From Smithella sp. (GTDB taxonomy: Bacteria > Desulfobacterota > Syntrophia > Syntrophales > Smithellaceae), in assembly GCA_012522275.1 (NCBI GenBank), contig JAAYKU010000038.1:1-48757 (forward strand): a stretch of 48,757 nucleotides of DNA, in the 5' to 3' direction. The translations under genes were made by a program, and so were the position numbers. The notes under the pieces are model-generated. The model was not told the origin of the DNA and did not search any database. It saw only the letters and a list, made by a program, of their open reading frames with translations. This document shows positions 8,625 to 17,699 of this stretch, piece by piece. Positions within the stretch are counted from its first letter, which is position 1, and each line of letters starts with the position of its first letter.

Positions 8625-8990
8625 CTATTTTTTTGCGGCTTTTTTTTGCGGCGCTGCACCGGCCGGTGCAGCCTTTTTCTTTTTAGGCTCTTTCTCTTCT
8701 GCCGCCTCCTTTGTCTTTTTCTTTTTGGGTTCTTTTTTCGCCGCCTCTTTTTCTACCAATTTCTGCTCTTTCGCCTGTTTGAGGGCCTCAATATGAGTCA
8801 CATTCTTATCGATAGCGGCGATGCGCAGATTCGTTTCTTTTATCTGTGCATTGAGGTTCTTCACCATCGCATCTTTGGCTACTTTCTCTTTAGCCGCCCC
8901 GGATTCCTCAAGCTTTTTAATTCTCAATTCCAACTTCTGCTCCAATACGCGGCGCTGCTCCAGCCTGACTTCCCTGCTTTTTGATGCCAT
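8625..8990 (-). CDS. Hypothetical coiled-coil protein with Lys/Ala/Glu-rich C-terminal tail
   Basis: MASKSREVRLEQRRVLEQKLELRIKKLEESG... then KKEPKKKKTKEAAEEKEPKKKKAAPAGAAPQKKAAKK; upstream GGAGG, downstream terminator. Confidence 0.75.
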   Translation of the reverse strand: MASKSREVRLEQRRVLEQKLELRIKKLEESGAAKEKVAKDAMVKNLNAQIKETNLRIAAIDKNVTHIEALKQAKEQKLVEKEAAKKEPKKKKTKEAAEEKEPKKKKAAPAGAAPQKKAAKK

Positions 8991-9084
8991 TTTATCCTCC
9001 CCTGAAATAGAACGTACTTATTTGCATGACCCGGGAAAATAGCAATATTTTCCCGGGAAAGCCATCATTTTTTCGTGTGGGGTA

Positions 9085-9633
9085 TTACGGAGAATCGAGA
9101 ACTTCCCTGACTTTGGCGGACAAGTCCTCCAGCCTGAACGGTTTAGGCATGAACGCCCGGCAGCCTTGTTCCATCACAGTGCTTATTTTCTCATTATATA
9201 CATAGCCGCTGGCCAGGATGACCTTGACATACGGATTCATTTGCTTCAGGGCGGCAAAAACGGCGGCGCCGTCTATGACCGGCATGACCATATCCTGAAT
9301 CACGAGATCGATCTGCTCTTTTTTCTGCTCATAAATGTCAATCGCCTCCCGGCCGCTGAGCGCAATAATCACCTGATAACCCAAAAATTCAAGCATGTCG
9401 CGGGCTACGTCGATGATAAACTTTTCATCGTCAACAAGCAGAATCGTCTCCGTGCCGTAAGACAGATTGTCGTCGCGGTCGCCTGTCGGATCGGGCGTTT
9501 CCGTGCCGCGCACGGTCTGGGGGGCGGACGGGCCGGCTTCGGCAAGCCGCATCTCTTCAAACATCTTGTAAGAATCCTTATTCCTATTCATCAGACACCA
9601 TCTCAAAATGAGGCTCCGGGTGGGTATGAACAA
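9085..9633 (-). CDS. Single-domain response regulator (receiver domain)
   Basis: ETILLVDDEKFIIDVARDMLEFLGYQVIIALSGREAIDIYEQ...DLVIQDMVMPVIDG...VILASGY...FMPKPFRLEDL. Confidence 0.92.
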   Translation of the reverse strand: MFIPTRSLILRWCLMNRNKDSYKMFEEMRLAEAGPSAPQTVRGTETPDPTGDRDDNLSYGTETILLVDDEKFIIDVARDMLEFLGYQVIIALSGREAIDIYEQKKEQIDLVIQDMVMPVIDGAAVFAALKQMNPYVKVILASGYVYNEKISTVMEQGCRAFMPKPFRLEDLSAKVREVLDSP

Positions 9634-9907
9634 ACGCCAATGGTTGAAGCATTATGGGCCACCACAGTGTGTGAACACAGACTAACAGATAATTTTTTCG
9701 AGCGCAAAGGGATAAGAAACAGGAAACTGAAATCAGCGGTGCTCATTATACTTATCACAAAGCGATAAACTGAAACGGCACTTAAAATCCAGGCAGCTTG
9801 CCTATACTTTTATCCGACGCTTGTCAACCAAAATTATGTCCGCAGACAAAATTTGCGAAAGACCACAACAGCCAACTGCAACAACTCCTTTTCCTGACAG
9901 CGGATAA

Positions 9908-11062
9908 TCATTTCCTCAGCAGGGCGATCACTTCAATGTGTTGCGTTTGAGGAAACATGTCCAGGGGCTGCAAACTTGCCAAAACGTAGCCTTTCTCTCC
10001 CAGGAGGTGGACATCCCGCGCCTGCGTTGCCGGGTTGCAGGAAATATACACAATATCCGGTATGCCCGCCCCGCCCAGAGCCTCAAGGGCCGCGGCAGAC
10101 AAGCCGGTACGCGGAGGGTCCACAATGATCAGATCGATCGGGTCCTTGCGGTGATCGTGGCTTTTGACGACGCTGCCGAGATCCCCGCAGATAAAATCAG
10201 CATTGGAAATCTCGTGGCGTTCGGCATTGGCCCGGGCGCAGGCTATGGATTTTTCGTTGATTTCCACCCCGATCATCCGTCGGCAGGCGGATGCCAGAAG
10301 AACCGAAAACAACCCCGCTCCGCAGCAGGCATCCATGACTGTCCCTCTTTCCTTCTGCCGGAGCACAACCCCCGCCTCGTCCACCAGACGGTCCGTCAGA
10401 TACAAATTGGCCTGGAAAAAACCGTCGCGCGGAACAGAGAACTCTTTCCCCTGCACAAAGCGGGAAATCAGATCATCTGATCGGCCGGAAGGTTGAGACC
10501 AGAAAATCAGGTCATCCGGCAGACCAGACCCACCGTCTATGCTTTTGGCCAGCCCTATCTGTTCATTGATGGACTCATCCACAATCTCGCAGCGTCCAAT
10601 ATCTGTAACTTCACCGCCGGAAACATCCATAAAGCCCAGCTTGGCCTCCCCGCCCGTACAAACGGCATGAAGCCTCGCCTTGCCCCGGTAGGCGTAAGCT
10701 GCAGGCGAGCCGATCACCTCGCGCACCTCCACGGTCGATACCCCGCCGATTCTGGCAAAAGTTTCCCGGACCTGTGCCTGCTTGATCTTGAGCTGAGATT
10801 CGTAATCAATGTGCTGATAAGCGCAGCCGCCGCATTGTCCGTAATAGCGACACACAGGCTGTGTCCTGTGGCGCGACGGCTCGACAATTTCCAGAAGACG
10901 GCCGCGGGCATACTTTTTTTTGCGTGCGGTGATTTCGATTTTTGCAATGTCGCCTGGAGCCGTAAACGGAACAAAAACAACCAGACCGCCGGTGCGGGCC
11001 ACGCCATGGCCGCCGAAAGCAATCGTCTGAATTTCCAAAGTTAATGTCTCTTTCATCGTCAT
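9908..11062 (-). CDS. 23S rRNA (uracil-5-)-methyltransferase, RumA/RlmD family with TRAM domain
   Basis: MTMKETLTLEIQTIAFGGHGVARTGGLVVFVPFTAPGD..., CRYYGQCGGCAYQHI Fe-S motif, VMDACCGAGLFSVLLA, IVDPPRTGL, YISCNPATQARD. Confidence 0.93.
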   Translation of the reverse strand: MTMKETLTLEIQTIAFGGHGVARTGGLVVFVPFTAPGDIAKIEITARKKKYARGRLLEIVEPSRHRTQPVCRYYGQCGGCAYQHIDYESQLKIKQAQVRETFARIGGVSTVEVREVIGSPAAYAYRGKARLHAVCTGGEAKLGFMDVSGGEVTDIGRCEIVDESINEQIGLAKSIDGGSGLPDDLIFWSQPSGRSDDLISRFVQGKEFSVPRDGFFQANLYLTDRLVDEAGVVLRQKERGTVMDACCGAGLFSVLLASACRRMIGVEINEKSIACARANAERHEISNADFICGDLGSVVKSHDHRKDPIDLIIVDPPRTGLSAAALEALGGAGIPDIVYISCNPATQARDVHLLGEKGYVLASLQPLDMFPQTQHIEVIALLRK

Positions 11063-11257
11063 GTACGCCTCTGTTATGACACGCAATATCCTGCATTGAG
11101 CTTTTCTTGTCAACCCGCCGGACGCATTTTTCTTTACAACACGGTTTTTAGTTGTTAAATGGGCCGTCAAAGCGCCGGCCGCCGGGGTAGAATTCAACAC
11201 TCATGCCACGGCAAAGAGCATCGCGGGCGCGGCGCACCGACTTTTCCGGAACGGACA

Positions 11258-12097
11258 ATGAAAACAAAAAGAAACTCCATTTTATGCCCTAACTGCCGTA
11301 AGCTGATCAGCCTCGACGAGGAGATCTGCCCCTACTGCGGGCTTGTCCGCCCGGGCATGCACAACACGACGGGTAAAATCCGCAGCCTGCTGTTTATGTT
11401 CAACCCGGTGAGCACCATCTTGTATATCAACATCGCCTTTTTCGCGCTTTCTCTGCTTCTGGATCCGGCAGGCATCTTCCGCGCAGGAGGCCCTCTGAGT
11501 TTTTTATCCCCGTCTAATCAAAGCCTTTTGCTTCTCGGGGCAAGCGGTACTATACCCGTTTTTCAGCTTCACAGGTACTGGAGCATTGTCTCGGCTTCGT
11601 TTCTGCACGGCGGCATACTGCACATCGTTTTCAACATGCTGGCCCTGCATCAGCTTGCCCCCTTTGTACTGCGTGAATTCGGTCTTCACCGCTTCATGAA
11701 TCTCTACATTCTGTCGGGCATTGCCGGCTTTGCCGTTTCCGTGGCGGCGGGCGTCCCCCTGACCATCGGCGCTTCCGCCTCCGTATGCGGCCTGATCGGC
11801 GCGATCATTTATTTCGGAAAGAGCCGCGGCGGGTATTACGGGGAAGCCATTTTCAAGCAGGCCATGGTATGGGTCATCGGCCTGGCCGTCTTCGGTTTCA
11901 TCTTCAGCGGCATCAACAACTGGGCACACGGCGGCGGCCTGCTTACCGGGGTGCTTATCGCCTACGCCACAGGCTACAATGATCAGAGGCTTGAAAGCGC
12001 CTGGAGTAAAATTCTGGCCTATGGCTGCATGCTGTTAACGGCGGTGATTCTGCTGTGGGCCGCGGTGTCTGCAATTTTCTACCGCCTTGCCGTCTGA
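11258..12097 (+). CDS. Rhomboid family intramembrane serine protease with N-terminal zinc ribbon
   Basis: ILCPNCRKLISLDEEICPYCGLVRPG followed by a multi-TM rhomboid core: HGGILHIVFNMLALHQLAPFV, IGASASVCGLIGAIIYFGK, NNWAHGGGLLTG. Confidence 0.92.
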   Translation: MKTKRNSILCPNCRKLISLDEEICPYCGLVRPGMHNTTGKIRSLLFMFNPVSTILYINIAFFALSLLLDPAGIFRAGGPLSFLSPSNQSLLLLGASGTIPVFQLHRYWSIVSASFLHGGILHIVFNMLALHQLAPFVLREFGLHRFMNLYILSGIAGFAVSVAAGVPLTIGASASVCGLIGAIIYFGKSRGGYYGEAIFKQAMVWVIGLAVFGFIFSGINNWAHGGGLLTGVLIAYATGYNDQRLESAWSKILAYGCMLLTAVILLWAAVSAIFYRLAV

Positions 12098-12160
12098 ATA
12101 TTGACAGACGGGAAGCCTTGTTTTATAAAGCGTCCACATACGTCAACAGGGAGGCAAGTA

Positions 12161-12556
12161 ATGAAAATAAAAACAGCTGTGTTCGCAATTCTGATCGTTG
12201 CGCTTTCCGGATGCAACTCCGCCATGGTTATCAACGGCAAGGTCATGGGATTCCACTCCGGCAAGTTTATATACCAGGACGGCTATCTGACCACGCAGTA
12301 CAAAGCTGATATTGAACCTGTCTGGCAGGCCTGCCTCAAAGCGGTGGCCGACCTGAAAGGCGAAGATATTGAAAAGGAGCGCAAAATCTCCACCGGCGTG
12401 ATCAAAGCGGTCATCTCCGATGAAAAAGTCAAAATCCGTGTCGAATATATCGACCGTGAGCTGACCTCCGTGGGCGTATTTTCAGGCGTGACGGGAAACA
12501 ACATGGCCTCGAAAATCATCCAGGATAAGATTGCCGGATACCTGATAAATCCGTGA
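12161..12556 (+). CDS. DUF3568-like lipoprotein
   Basis: MKIKTAVFAILIVALSGCNSAMVINGK: lipobox LSGC; compact C-terminal domain ...RVEYIDRELTSVGVFSGVTGNNMASKIIQDKI. Confidence 0.75.
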   Translation: MKIKTAVFAILIVALSGCNSAMVINGKVMGFHSGKFIYQDGYLTTQYKADIEPVWQACLKAVADLKGEDIEKERKISTGVIKAVISDEKVKIRVEYIDRELTSVGVFSGVTGNNMASKIIQDKIAGYLINP

Positions 12557-12593
12557 AACACAGGCAGCCATCTAGTTGCCCGGAGGATATATT

Positions 12594-13670
12594 ATGTACG
12601 CAGTCATCATGGCCGGCGGCCGCGGTGCACGCTTCTGGCCGCGCAGCCGAGACAAAAAACCGAAACATCTGCTCGACATCGCTTCAGACAGAACTATCAT
12701 CCAGGAAACGGTTGACCGCATCAGGCCGCTTATCCCCGCCCGGAACATTGTGATCGTCACGGGCCGTAAACACGCGCGCGAGCTGATGCGGCAGCTGCCG
12801 GAGATTCCTGCCGGAAACATTCTCATTGAACCGGAGGGGAGAAACACAGCCGCCTGTATCGGATATGCGGCGGTTTATATTCAAAACAAAACCAAAGACG
12901 CGGTGATGGCCGTGCTGCCTTCCGACCACGGTATAGGCAATCCCGCGCTCTACCGGGAAGTCATTGCCGCGGCGGCGGCCGCGGCCCAAAAAGAAAACGC
13001 CCTTGTCACCATAGGCCTTAAACCGGACCAGCCGCACACAGGGTTCGGCTACATGGAAGGCGGTCCGGCCGCCGGGCGCACAGCGGGCATGACGCTTTTG
13101 CGCGTTAAATCTTTTCGTGAAAAGCCGGGCCTGCGGCAGGCCAGATCATTTCTGGAAAAAGGAAATTTTTTCTGGAACAGCGGCATGTTTGTCTGGAAAG
13201 CGTCGGTGATCCTCGGGGAAATCAAAGAATTTATGCCCGCACTGCACGCGGGGCTCGCGGCCATCAAAGCCTCTCTGGGCAAAAAAAATGAAGCTTCGAC
13301 TATTCGCAGTGTTTACAAAAACCTTTCTTCAATTTCCATTGATTACGGCATCATGGAAAAATCAAAAAAGGTTTTGATGATCCCGGCTGAATTCGGCTGG
13401 AGTGACCTCGGAAGCTGGGACACTCTTTGGGAAATCTCCGCCAAAGACGAAAACGGCAACGCCGTCCCCGCATCATCTCAGGCTGTTTTTGAGGACACAA
13501 AAAATACGCTTATCTACAGTCCGCAAAAACTGGTCGCGCTTATCGGTATGAAAGATGTGATTGTGGTGGACACAAAAGACGCCCTGCTTATCTGCAAAAA
13601 GGGACGCTCGCAGGACGTGAAAAAGATTGTGGACATGCTCGAGTCCGGCGGAAAAACTCATCTGCTGTGA
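12594..13670 (+). CDS. Mannose-1-phosphate guanylyltransferase
   Basis: MYAVIMAGGRGARFWPRSRDKKPKHLLDI, LPSDHGI, FREKPGLRQA..FFWNSGMFVWKA, EFGWSDLGSWDTLWEIS. Confidence 0.94.
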   Translation: MYAVIMAGGRGARFWPRSRDKKPKHLLDIASDRTIIQETVDRIRPLIPARNIVIVTGRKHARELMRQLPEIPAGNILIEPEGRNTAACIGYAAVYIQNKTKDAVMAVLPSDHGIGNPALYREVIAAAAAAAQKENALVTIGLKPDQPHTGFGYMEGGPAAGRTAGMTLLRVKSFREKPGLRQARSFLEKGNFFWNSGMFVWKASVILGEIKEFMPALHAGLAAIKASLGKKNEASTIRSVYKNLSSISIDYGIMEKSKKVLMIPAEFGWSDLGSWDTLWEISAKDENGNAVPASSQAVFEDTKNTLIYSPQKLVALIGMKDVIVVDTKDALLICKKGRSQDVKKIVDMLESGGKTHLL

Positions 13671-13984
13671 TGATCCGCAGGGAATTTCTGCAGATAAACA
13701 GGCCTGCCCCTGACGACAAAATTACCCGCGCCCAATGCGCCGGTGATTTCCACGAGATTGGTCTTTTCGTCATCAAAAGCGATCATCAGTATATCCGGCC
13801 GCCGTGTCTGATATTTTTTGACACCGTCGATTTTTTTCAGGACAGCCCCTATCCTGCGCTCGGCTCCTCAGGTAAAACAGCCGGGAACCTTCAGCTGAAT
13901 AATTTTTTCCGCGGCGGCGGCCGTACCCCAAAGCAATGCCGCCGCAAGAAACACCACTACAATAACCATAAGTGTTTTTTTCAT
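13658..13984 (-). CDS. Candidate selenoprotein: secreted HMA/MerP-like protein with in-frame UGA (Sec39) in a CxxU motif
   Basis: Manual translation: MKKTLMVIVVVFLAAALLWGTAAAAEKIIQLKVPGCFT-U-GAERRIGAVLKKIDGVKKYQTRRPDILMIAFDDEKTNLVEITGALGAGNFVVRGRPVYLQKFPADHHSR*. Signal peptide, HMA-like fold pattern on both sides of one TGA at 13870-13868, and a SECIS-like hairpin downstream. Not in the ORF track because TGA was treated as stop. Confidence 0.82.
13838..13856 (-). promoter_or_regulatory. Candidate bacterial SECIS hairpin
   Basis: mRNA UGA-GGAGCCGAGCG-CAGGAUA-GGGGC-UGUCCUG: 7-bp stem (one G-U), 5-nt loop starting GG, 11 nt after the UGA. Confidence 0.7.
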
Positions 13985-14143
13985 CAACGCCCGTCGATCC
14001 TCCAACCTTCCCAACCGCCTGCTCTTCCAGTTGCGGGCCGCCCTTTACGCCCGGCGCCGCCATGCTGCAGGGGCAATTTCCATTGACAGACTATATTTTA
14101 TCTGGAATAAAAAAGCCCGACATTTTTACGGAATTTATGCAAT

Positions 14144-14737
14144 ATGCCGATAACTTTATCCCTTCCCCTGATTCTGGCCTCCGCATCGCCCAGGCGTGAA
14201 GAGCTTTTAAAAACTGCGGGATTGACCTTCCGTGTTATTCCTGCAAACGTGAACGAGGCTGGCTTTAAAAAGGAAACCCCGCAGGAGCATGTGCGCCGGC
14301 TGTCGCGTGAAAAGGCCCGCGCAGTAGCGATTCGGCATCCTGATGCTCTGGTTTTGGGAGCGGACACGATTGTGGTCATCGATGATATGATTCTGGGCAA
14401 ACCCGAAAGTAAAAAACAGGCGCGGGAAATGTTGCAAAAACTCAGCAACCGCTTTCATACTGTCTTCACCGGCTTCACCCTGTCGAGCACGGACGCGGGA
14501 ATCTCCAAAACGAAGGTCGCCCGCAGCTGCGTGCGCTTTAAAAAAATGGATCTTGAAGAAATTGACTGGTATATCAACACGAAAGAACCTTACGACAAAG
14601 CAGGCGGCTACGCGGCTCAGGGAAAAGGAGCGGCTTTCATCCGCTCGATCAGCGGCTCTTACACCAACGTCATCGGCCTGCCGCTGGCCGGCGTGCTCGA
14701 CGAGCTCAAGAATTTGAAGGTGCTTCGCTACGGGTAA
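14144..14737 (+). CDS. maf: Maf family nucleoside triphosphate pyrophosphatase
   Basis: LILASASPRREELLKTAGLTFRV, DALVLGADTIVVIDDMILGKP, YDKAGGYAAQGKGAAFIRSISGSYTNVIGLPL. Confidence 0.95.
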   Translation: MPITLSLPLILASASPRREELLKTAGLTFRVIPANVNEAGFKKETPQEHVRRLSREKARAVAIRHPDALVLGADTIVVIDDMILGKPESKKQAREMLQKLSNRFHTVFTGFTLSSTDAGISKTKVARSCVRFKKMDLEEIDWYINTKEPYDKAGGYAAQGKGAAFIRSISGSYTNVIGLPLAGVLDELKNLKVLRYG

Positions 14738-14861
14738 TTGGTGGCCAAGCGACGAGTGACCATGGGGCCGGATGCCGACAAAAGAAGCCTGAATTCAAAA
14801 GGCGGGAGACACAGGCAAGACACAGAATGAATTTTTTCACAAACTCGTCACGGGTGAAATA

Positions 14862-15563
14862 ATGTCGACAACAATCGCAGCAAATATCGCCGTCATAAAT
14901 GAAAGAATCGCGCGTGCCGCGGCGCGGGCGGGCAGCGACCCGGAAAGTATCCGCCTCATGGCGGTGAGCAAGACCGTCGAGCCTGAGCGTATCCGCATGG
15001 CTCTGGAGGCGGGTATCACACTGCTGGGTGAAAATTACGTTCAGGAGGCGCGCGAGAAAATACCGTCCATCGGCCGTGCAACCCAATGGCACATGATCGG
15101 TCATCTGCAGACGAACAAGGTCAAATACGTCGTCAATCTGTTTGACTGGGTTCATTCCGTGGACCGGGCGGAGCTGGCGCAGGAACTCAACAAAAGAGCC
15201 TTGCAAAATGACCGTCGTCTCAATGTCCTGATCGAAGTCAATGTGAGCGGGGAGGCGTCCAAAAGCGGTATCGCGCCGCAACAAGCGACCGGACTGGCCC
15301 GTCTGATCTCGACACTGCCCGGCCTGAAACTGCAAGGACTGATGACCATGCCCCCTTATCCGGACAACCCGGAAGACTCGCGCCCTTATTTTGTCGCCCT
15401 GAGAAACCTGCGCGACGAAATCAGAAAAGCCGCGATCCCCGGCATATCCATGGACGAACTCTCGATGGGAATGACGGATGATTTCGAAATCGCCATCGAA
15501 GAGGGGGCAACCATTGTCCGCGTGGGCCGCGCCATCTTCGGCGAGCGTATAAAAAAGGTCTGA
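14862..15563 (+). CDS. YggS family pyridoxal-phosphate-binding protein
   Basis: RLMAVSKTVEPERIRMALEAG, LLGENYVQEAREKI, WHMIGHLQTNKVKYV, LSMGMTDDFEIAIEEGATIVRVGRAIFG. Confidence 0.95.
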   Translation: MSTTIAANIAVINERIARAAARAGSDPESIRLMAVSKTVEPERIRMALEAGITLLGENYVQEAREKIPSIGRATQWHMIGHLQTNKVKYVVNLFDWVHSVDRAELAQELNKRALQNDRRLNVLIEVNVSGEASKSGIAPQQATGLARLISTLPGLKLQGLMTMPPYPDNPEDSRPYFVALRNLRDEIRKAAIPGISMDELSMGMTDDFEIAIEEGATIVRVGRAIFGERIKKV

Positions 15564-16444
15564 TGCTTCCGGAAAAGCCAAGTAAAAACATGACCATCCG
15601 GGAAATAATACGGCGCACGACGCAGAGGCTGGAGGCTGCGGGAATCGACTCGGCGCGGCTGGACGCGGAGGTTTTGCTGTCCTTTTTCTTGAACTGTGAC
15701 CGCACGCAACTGTTTAAAAATTACGAAGAGCAAATGACCCGGGATCAGCTTGGCGCTTTCGATAAGCTGATCGTCCGCCGGCTCAGTTTCGAACCGGTCG
15801 CCTACATCACCGGCCGGAAAGAGTTCTGGTCTTTTACGCTGGAGGTGAACCGCGATGTCCTGATCCCCCGCCCGGATACGGAAATTATCGTGGAAGAGGC
15901 GATCGGCGTCTGCCGGTCGGCCGGCTGCAGTCGGCCGCAAATTCTGGATATCGGTACGGGAAGCGGCGCCATCGCCCTGGCTCTGGCCCGGGAAATCCCG
16001 GACGCCCGCGTCACCGCCACGGATGTTTCGGCCGCCGCGCTGGAGGTGGCAAAAAGCAACGCCCGCACCTTCGGTCTGGAAGACCGTGTCAGTTTCATAC
16101 TCGGTGATTTGTTCGAAAATGTGTCCGGTACTTTCGACCTGATTACTTCCAATCCGCCCTATATCGGGGCTGCGGAATATGACACCCTCGCGTCCGGCGT
16201 GAAAGATTTCGAACCACGTCTCGCGCTTTGGGCCGGTGAAACAGGCCTGGAGTTTTATGAAAAACTGATATATCAGGCGCATGGCCGCCTTCGGGAAAAA
16301 GGCTGGCTTTTGCTGGAAATCGGAGCTAAACAACACGAAATGATACACTCACTCATGATGGTGCACAACGATTCCTACAGGGACATTGCCGTTCGCGCCG
16401 ATTACGCCGGGCTGCCCCGCGTAATCAGAGGAAGGAGAGAATGA
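15563..16444 (+). CDS. prmC: Peptide chain release factor N5-glutamine methyltransferase PrmC
   Basis: VLIPRPDTEIIVEEAI, ILDIGTGSGAIALALA, DLITSNPPYI; TGATG overlap with yggS. Confidence 0.94.
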   Translation: MLPEKPSKNMTIREIIRRTTQRLEAAGIDSARLDAEVLLSFFLNCDRTQLFKNYEEQMTRDQLGAFDKLIVRRLSFEPVAYITGRKEFWSFTLEVNRDVLIPRPDTEIIVEEAIGVCRSAGCSRPQILDIGTGSGAIALALAREIPDARVTATDVSAAALEVAKSNARTFGLEDRVSFILGDLFENVSGTFDLITSNPPYIGAAEYDTLASGVKDFEPRLALWAGETGLEFYEKLIYQAHGRLREKGWLLLEIGAKQHEMIHSLMMVHNDSYRDIAVRADYAGLPRVIRGRRE

Positions 16445-16447
16445 CAG

Positions 16448-17695
16448 TTGGATAAAATCGTTATCAGCGGCGGCAGGCCGCTATATGGAGATGTTCAGGT
16501 CAGCGGCGCGAAAAACGCGGCCCTGCCGGTTCTGACGGCAGCGCTTCTGACGGAGAAAACCTGCACTTTTTCCAACATTCCCGACCTGGTCGACATCAAA
16601 ACCATCTACAAGCTTTTAAGGAACATGGGCATGCAGATCGAAGGCGAAGGCACCGTGGAATTGAGCGGTGAGAAGATCACGGACTGCGTCGCCCCCTATG
16701 ACCTGGTCAAGACCATGCGGGCCTCCATTCTCGTTTTGGGGCCTCTGGTGGCGCGCATGGGGCAGGCCCGCGTGTCACTTCCCGGCGGATGCGCCATCGG
16801 CGCGCGTCCTGTCAATCTCCATATCAAGGCCCTTCAGGATATGGGGGCCAGTGTCGAGCTGCACAGCGGATATATAGAGGCCAAAGCGGACAAGCTCAAG
16901 GGAGCTGATATTTATTTTGACCTGCCGACGGTGACGGGCACGGAAAATATCATGATGGCTGCTACTTTGGCTGAAGGAACCACTGTTTTACACAACGCGG
17001 CGCGCGAGCCGGAAATCGTCAACCTGGCGGATGTCCTCAAGGGAATGGGGGCCAAAATCAGCGGTGCGGGAACCGATGTCATTACCATCACCGGCGTAAC
17101 GTCGCTCGGTGCGGTGGAAGCCGCCATTATACCCGACCGTATCGAAGCAGGCACGTTTATGATTGCCGCAGGCATGACGCAAGGTGAAATCAATCTTCTG
17201 GGATGCGATCCGCAGCACCTCGATGCGCTGATCAACAAATTACGGGATACAGGCATGACCATCACGCCCGTTGAGAAGGGCCTCAAGGTATCGGCCGGCT
17301 GCAAAATCCACAGCGTGGATGTGAAAACCCTGCCCTACCCCGGTTTTCCTACTGACCTGCAGGCGCAGATTATGGCCTACATGTCGATTGGCAGCGGTCT
17401 TTCCGTAATTGCGGAAACAGTTTTCGAAAACCGTTTCATGCATGTCAGCGAACTGATGCGCATGGGAGCGGATATCGTTATCCAGGGAGGCAGCGCCATT
17501 GTGCGCGGCGTCCCGACGCTGTACGGAGCCCAGACAATGGCCACGGATCTGCGCGCCTCCGCCTGTCTGATTCTGGCGGGGCTGGTCGCCCAGGGAACCA
17601 CGGAGATATCACGTATCTACCATCTGGACCGCGGTTATGAAAGCATCGAGAAAAAATTTTCCGCACTCGGCGCGGACATACGAAGGGTAAAGTGA
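16448..17695 (+). CDS. murA: UDP-N-acetylglucosamine 1-carboxyvinyltransferase (TTG start)
   Basis: [34 protein letters not shown]..., [28 protein letters not shown]. Confidence 0.97.
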   Translation: MDKIVISGGRPLYGDVQVSGAKNAALPVLTAALLTEKTCTFSNIPDLVDIKTIYKLLRNMGMQIEGEGTVELSGEKITDCVAPYDLVKTMRASILVLGPLVARMGQARVSLPGGCAIGARPVNLHIKALQDMGASVELHSGYIEAKADKLKGADIYFDLPTVTGTENIMMAATLAEGTTVLHNAAREPEIVNLADVLKGMGAKISGAGTDVITITGVTSLGAVEAAIIPDRIEAGTFMIAAGMTQGEINLLGCDPQHLDALINKLRDTGMTITPVEKGLKVSAGCKIHSVDVKTLPYPGFPTDLQAQIMAYMSIGSGLSVIAETVFENRFMHVSELMRMGADIVIQGGSAIVRGVPTLYGAQTMATDLRASACLILAGLVAQGTTEISRIYHLDRGYESIEKKFSALGADIRRVK

Positions 17696-17699
17696 CGAG

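Noticed and set aside
13667-14086. Plus-strand 139-aa ORF and minus-strand 13773..14063 96-aa ORF
   Set aside because: Low-complexity translations without family features; the minus-strand TGA-containing frame at 13658..13984 has a signal peptide, a domain pattern and a SECIS-like hairpin and explains the region better.
14706-15581. 291-aa minus-strand ORF
   Set aside because: Antisense shadow of yggS (strong family motifs on the plus strand).
15386-16348. 320-aa minus-strand ORF
   Set aside because: Antisense to prmC, which has clear GTGSGA and NPPY motifs.
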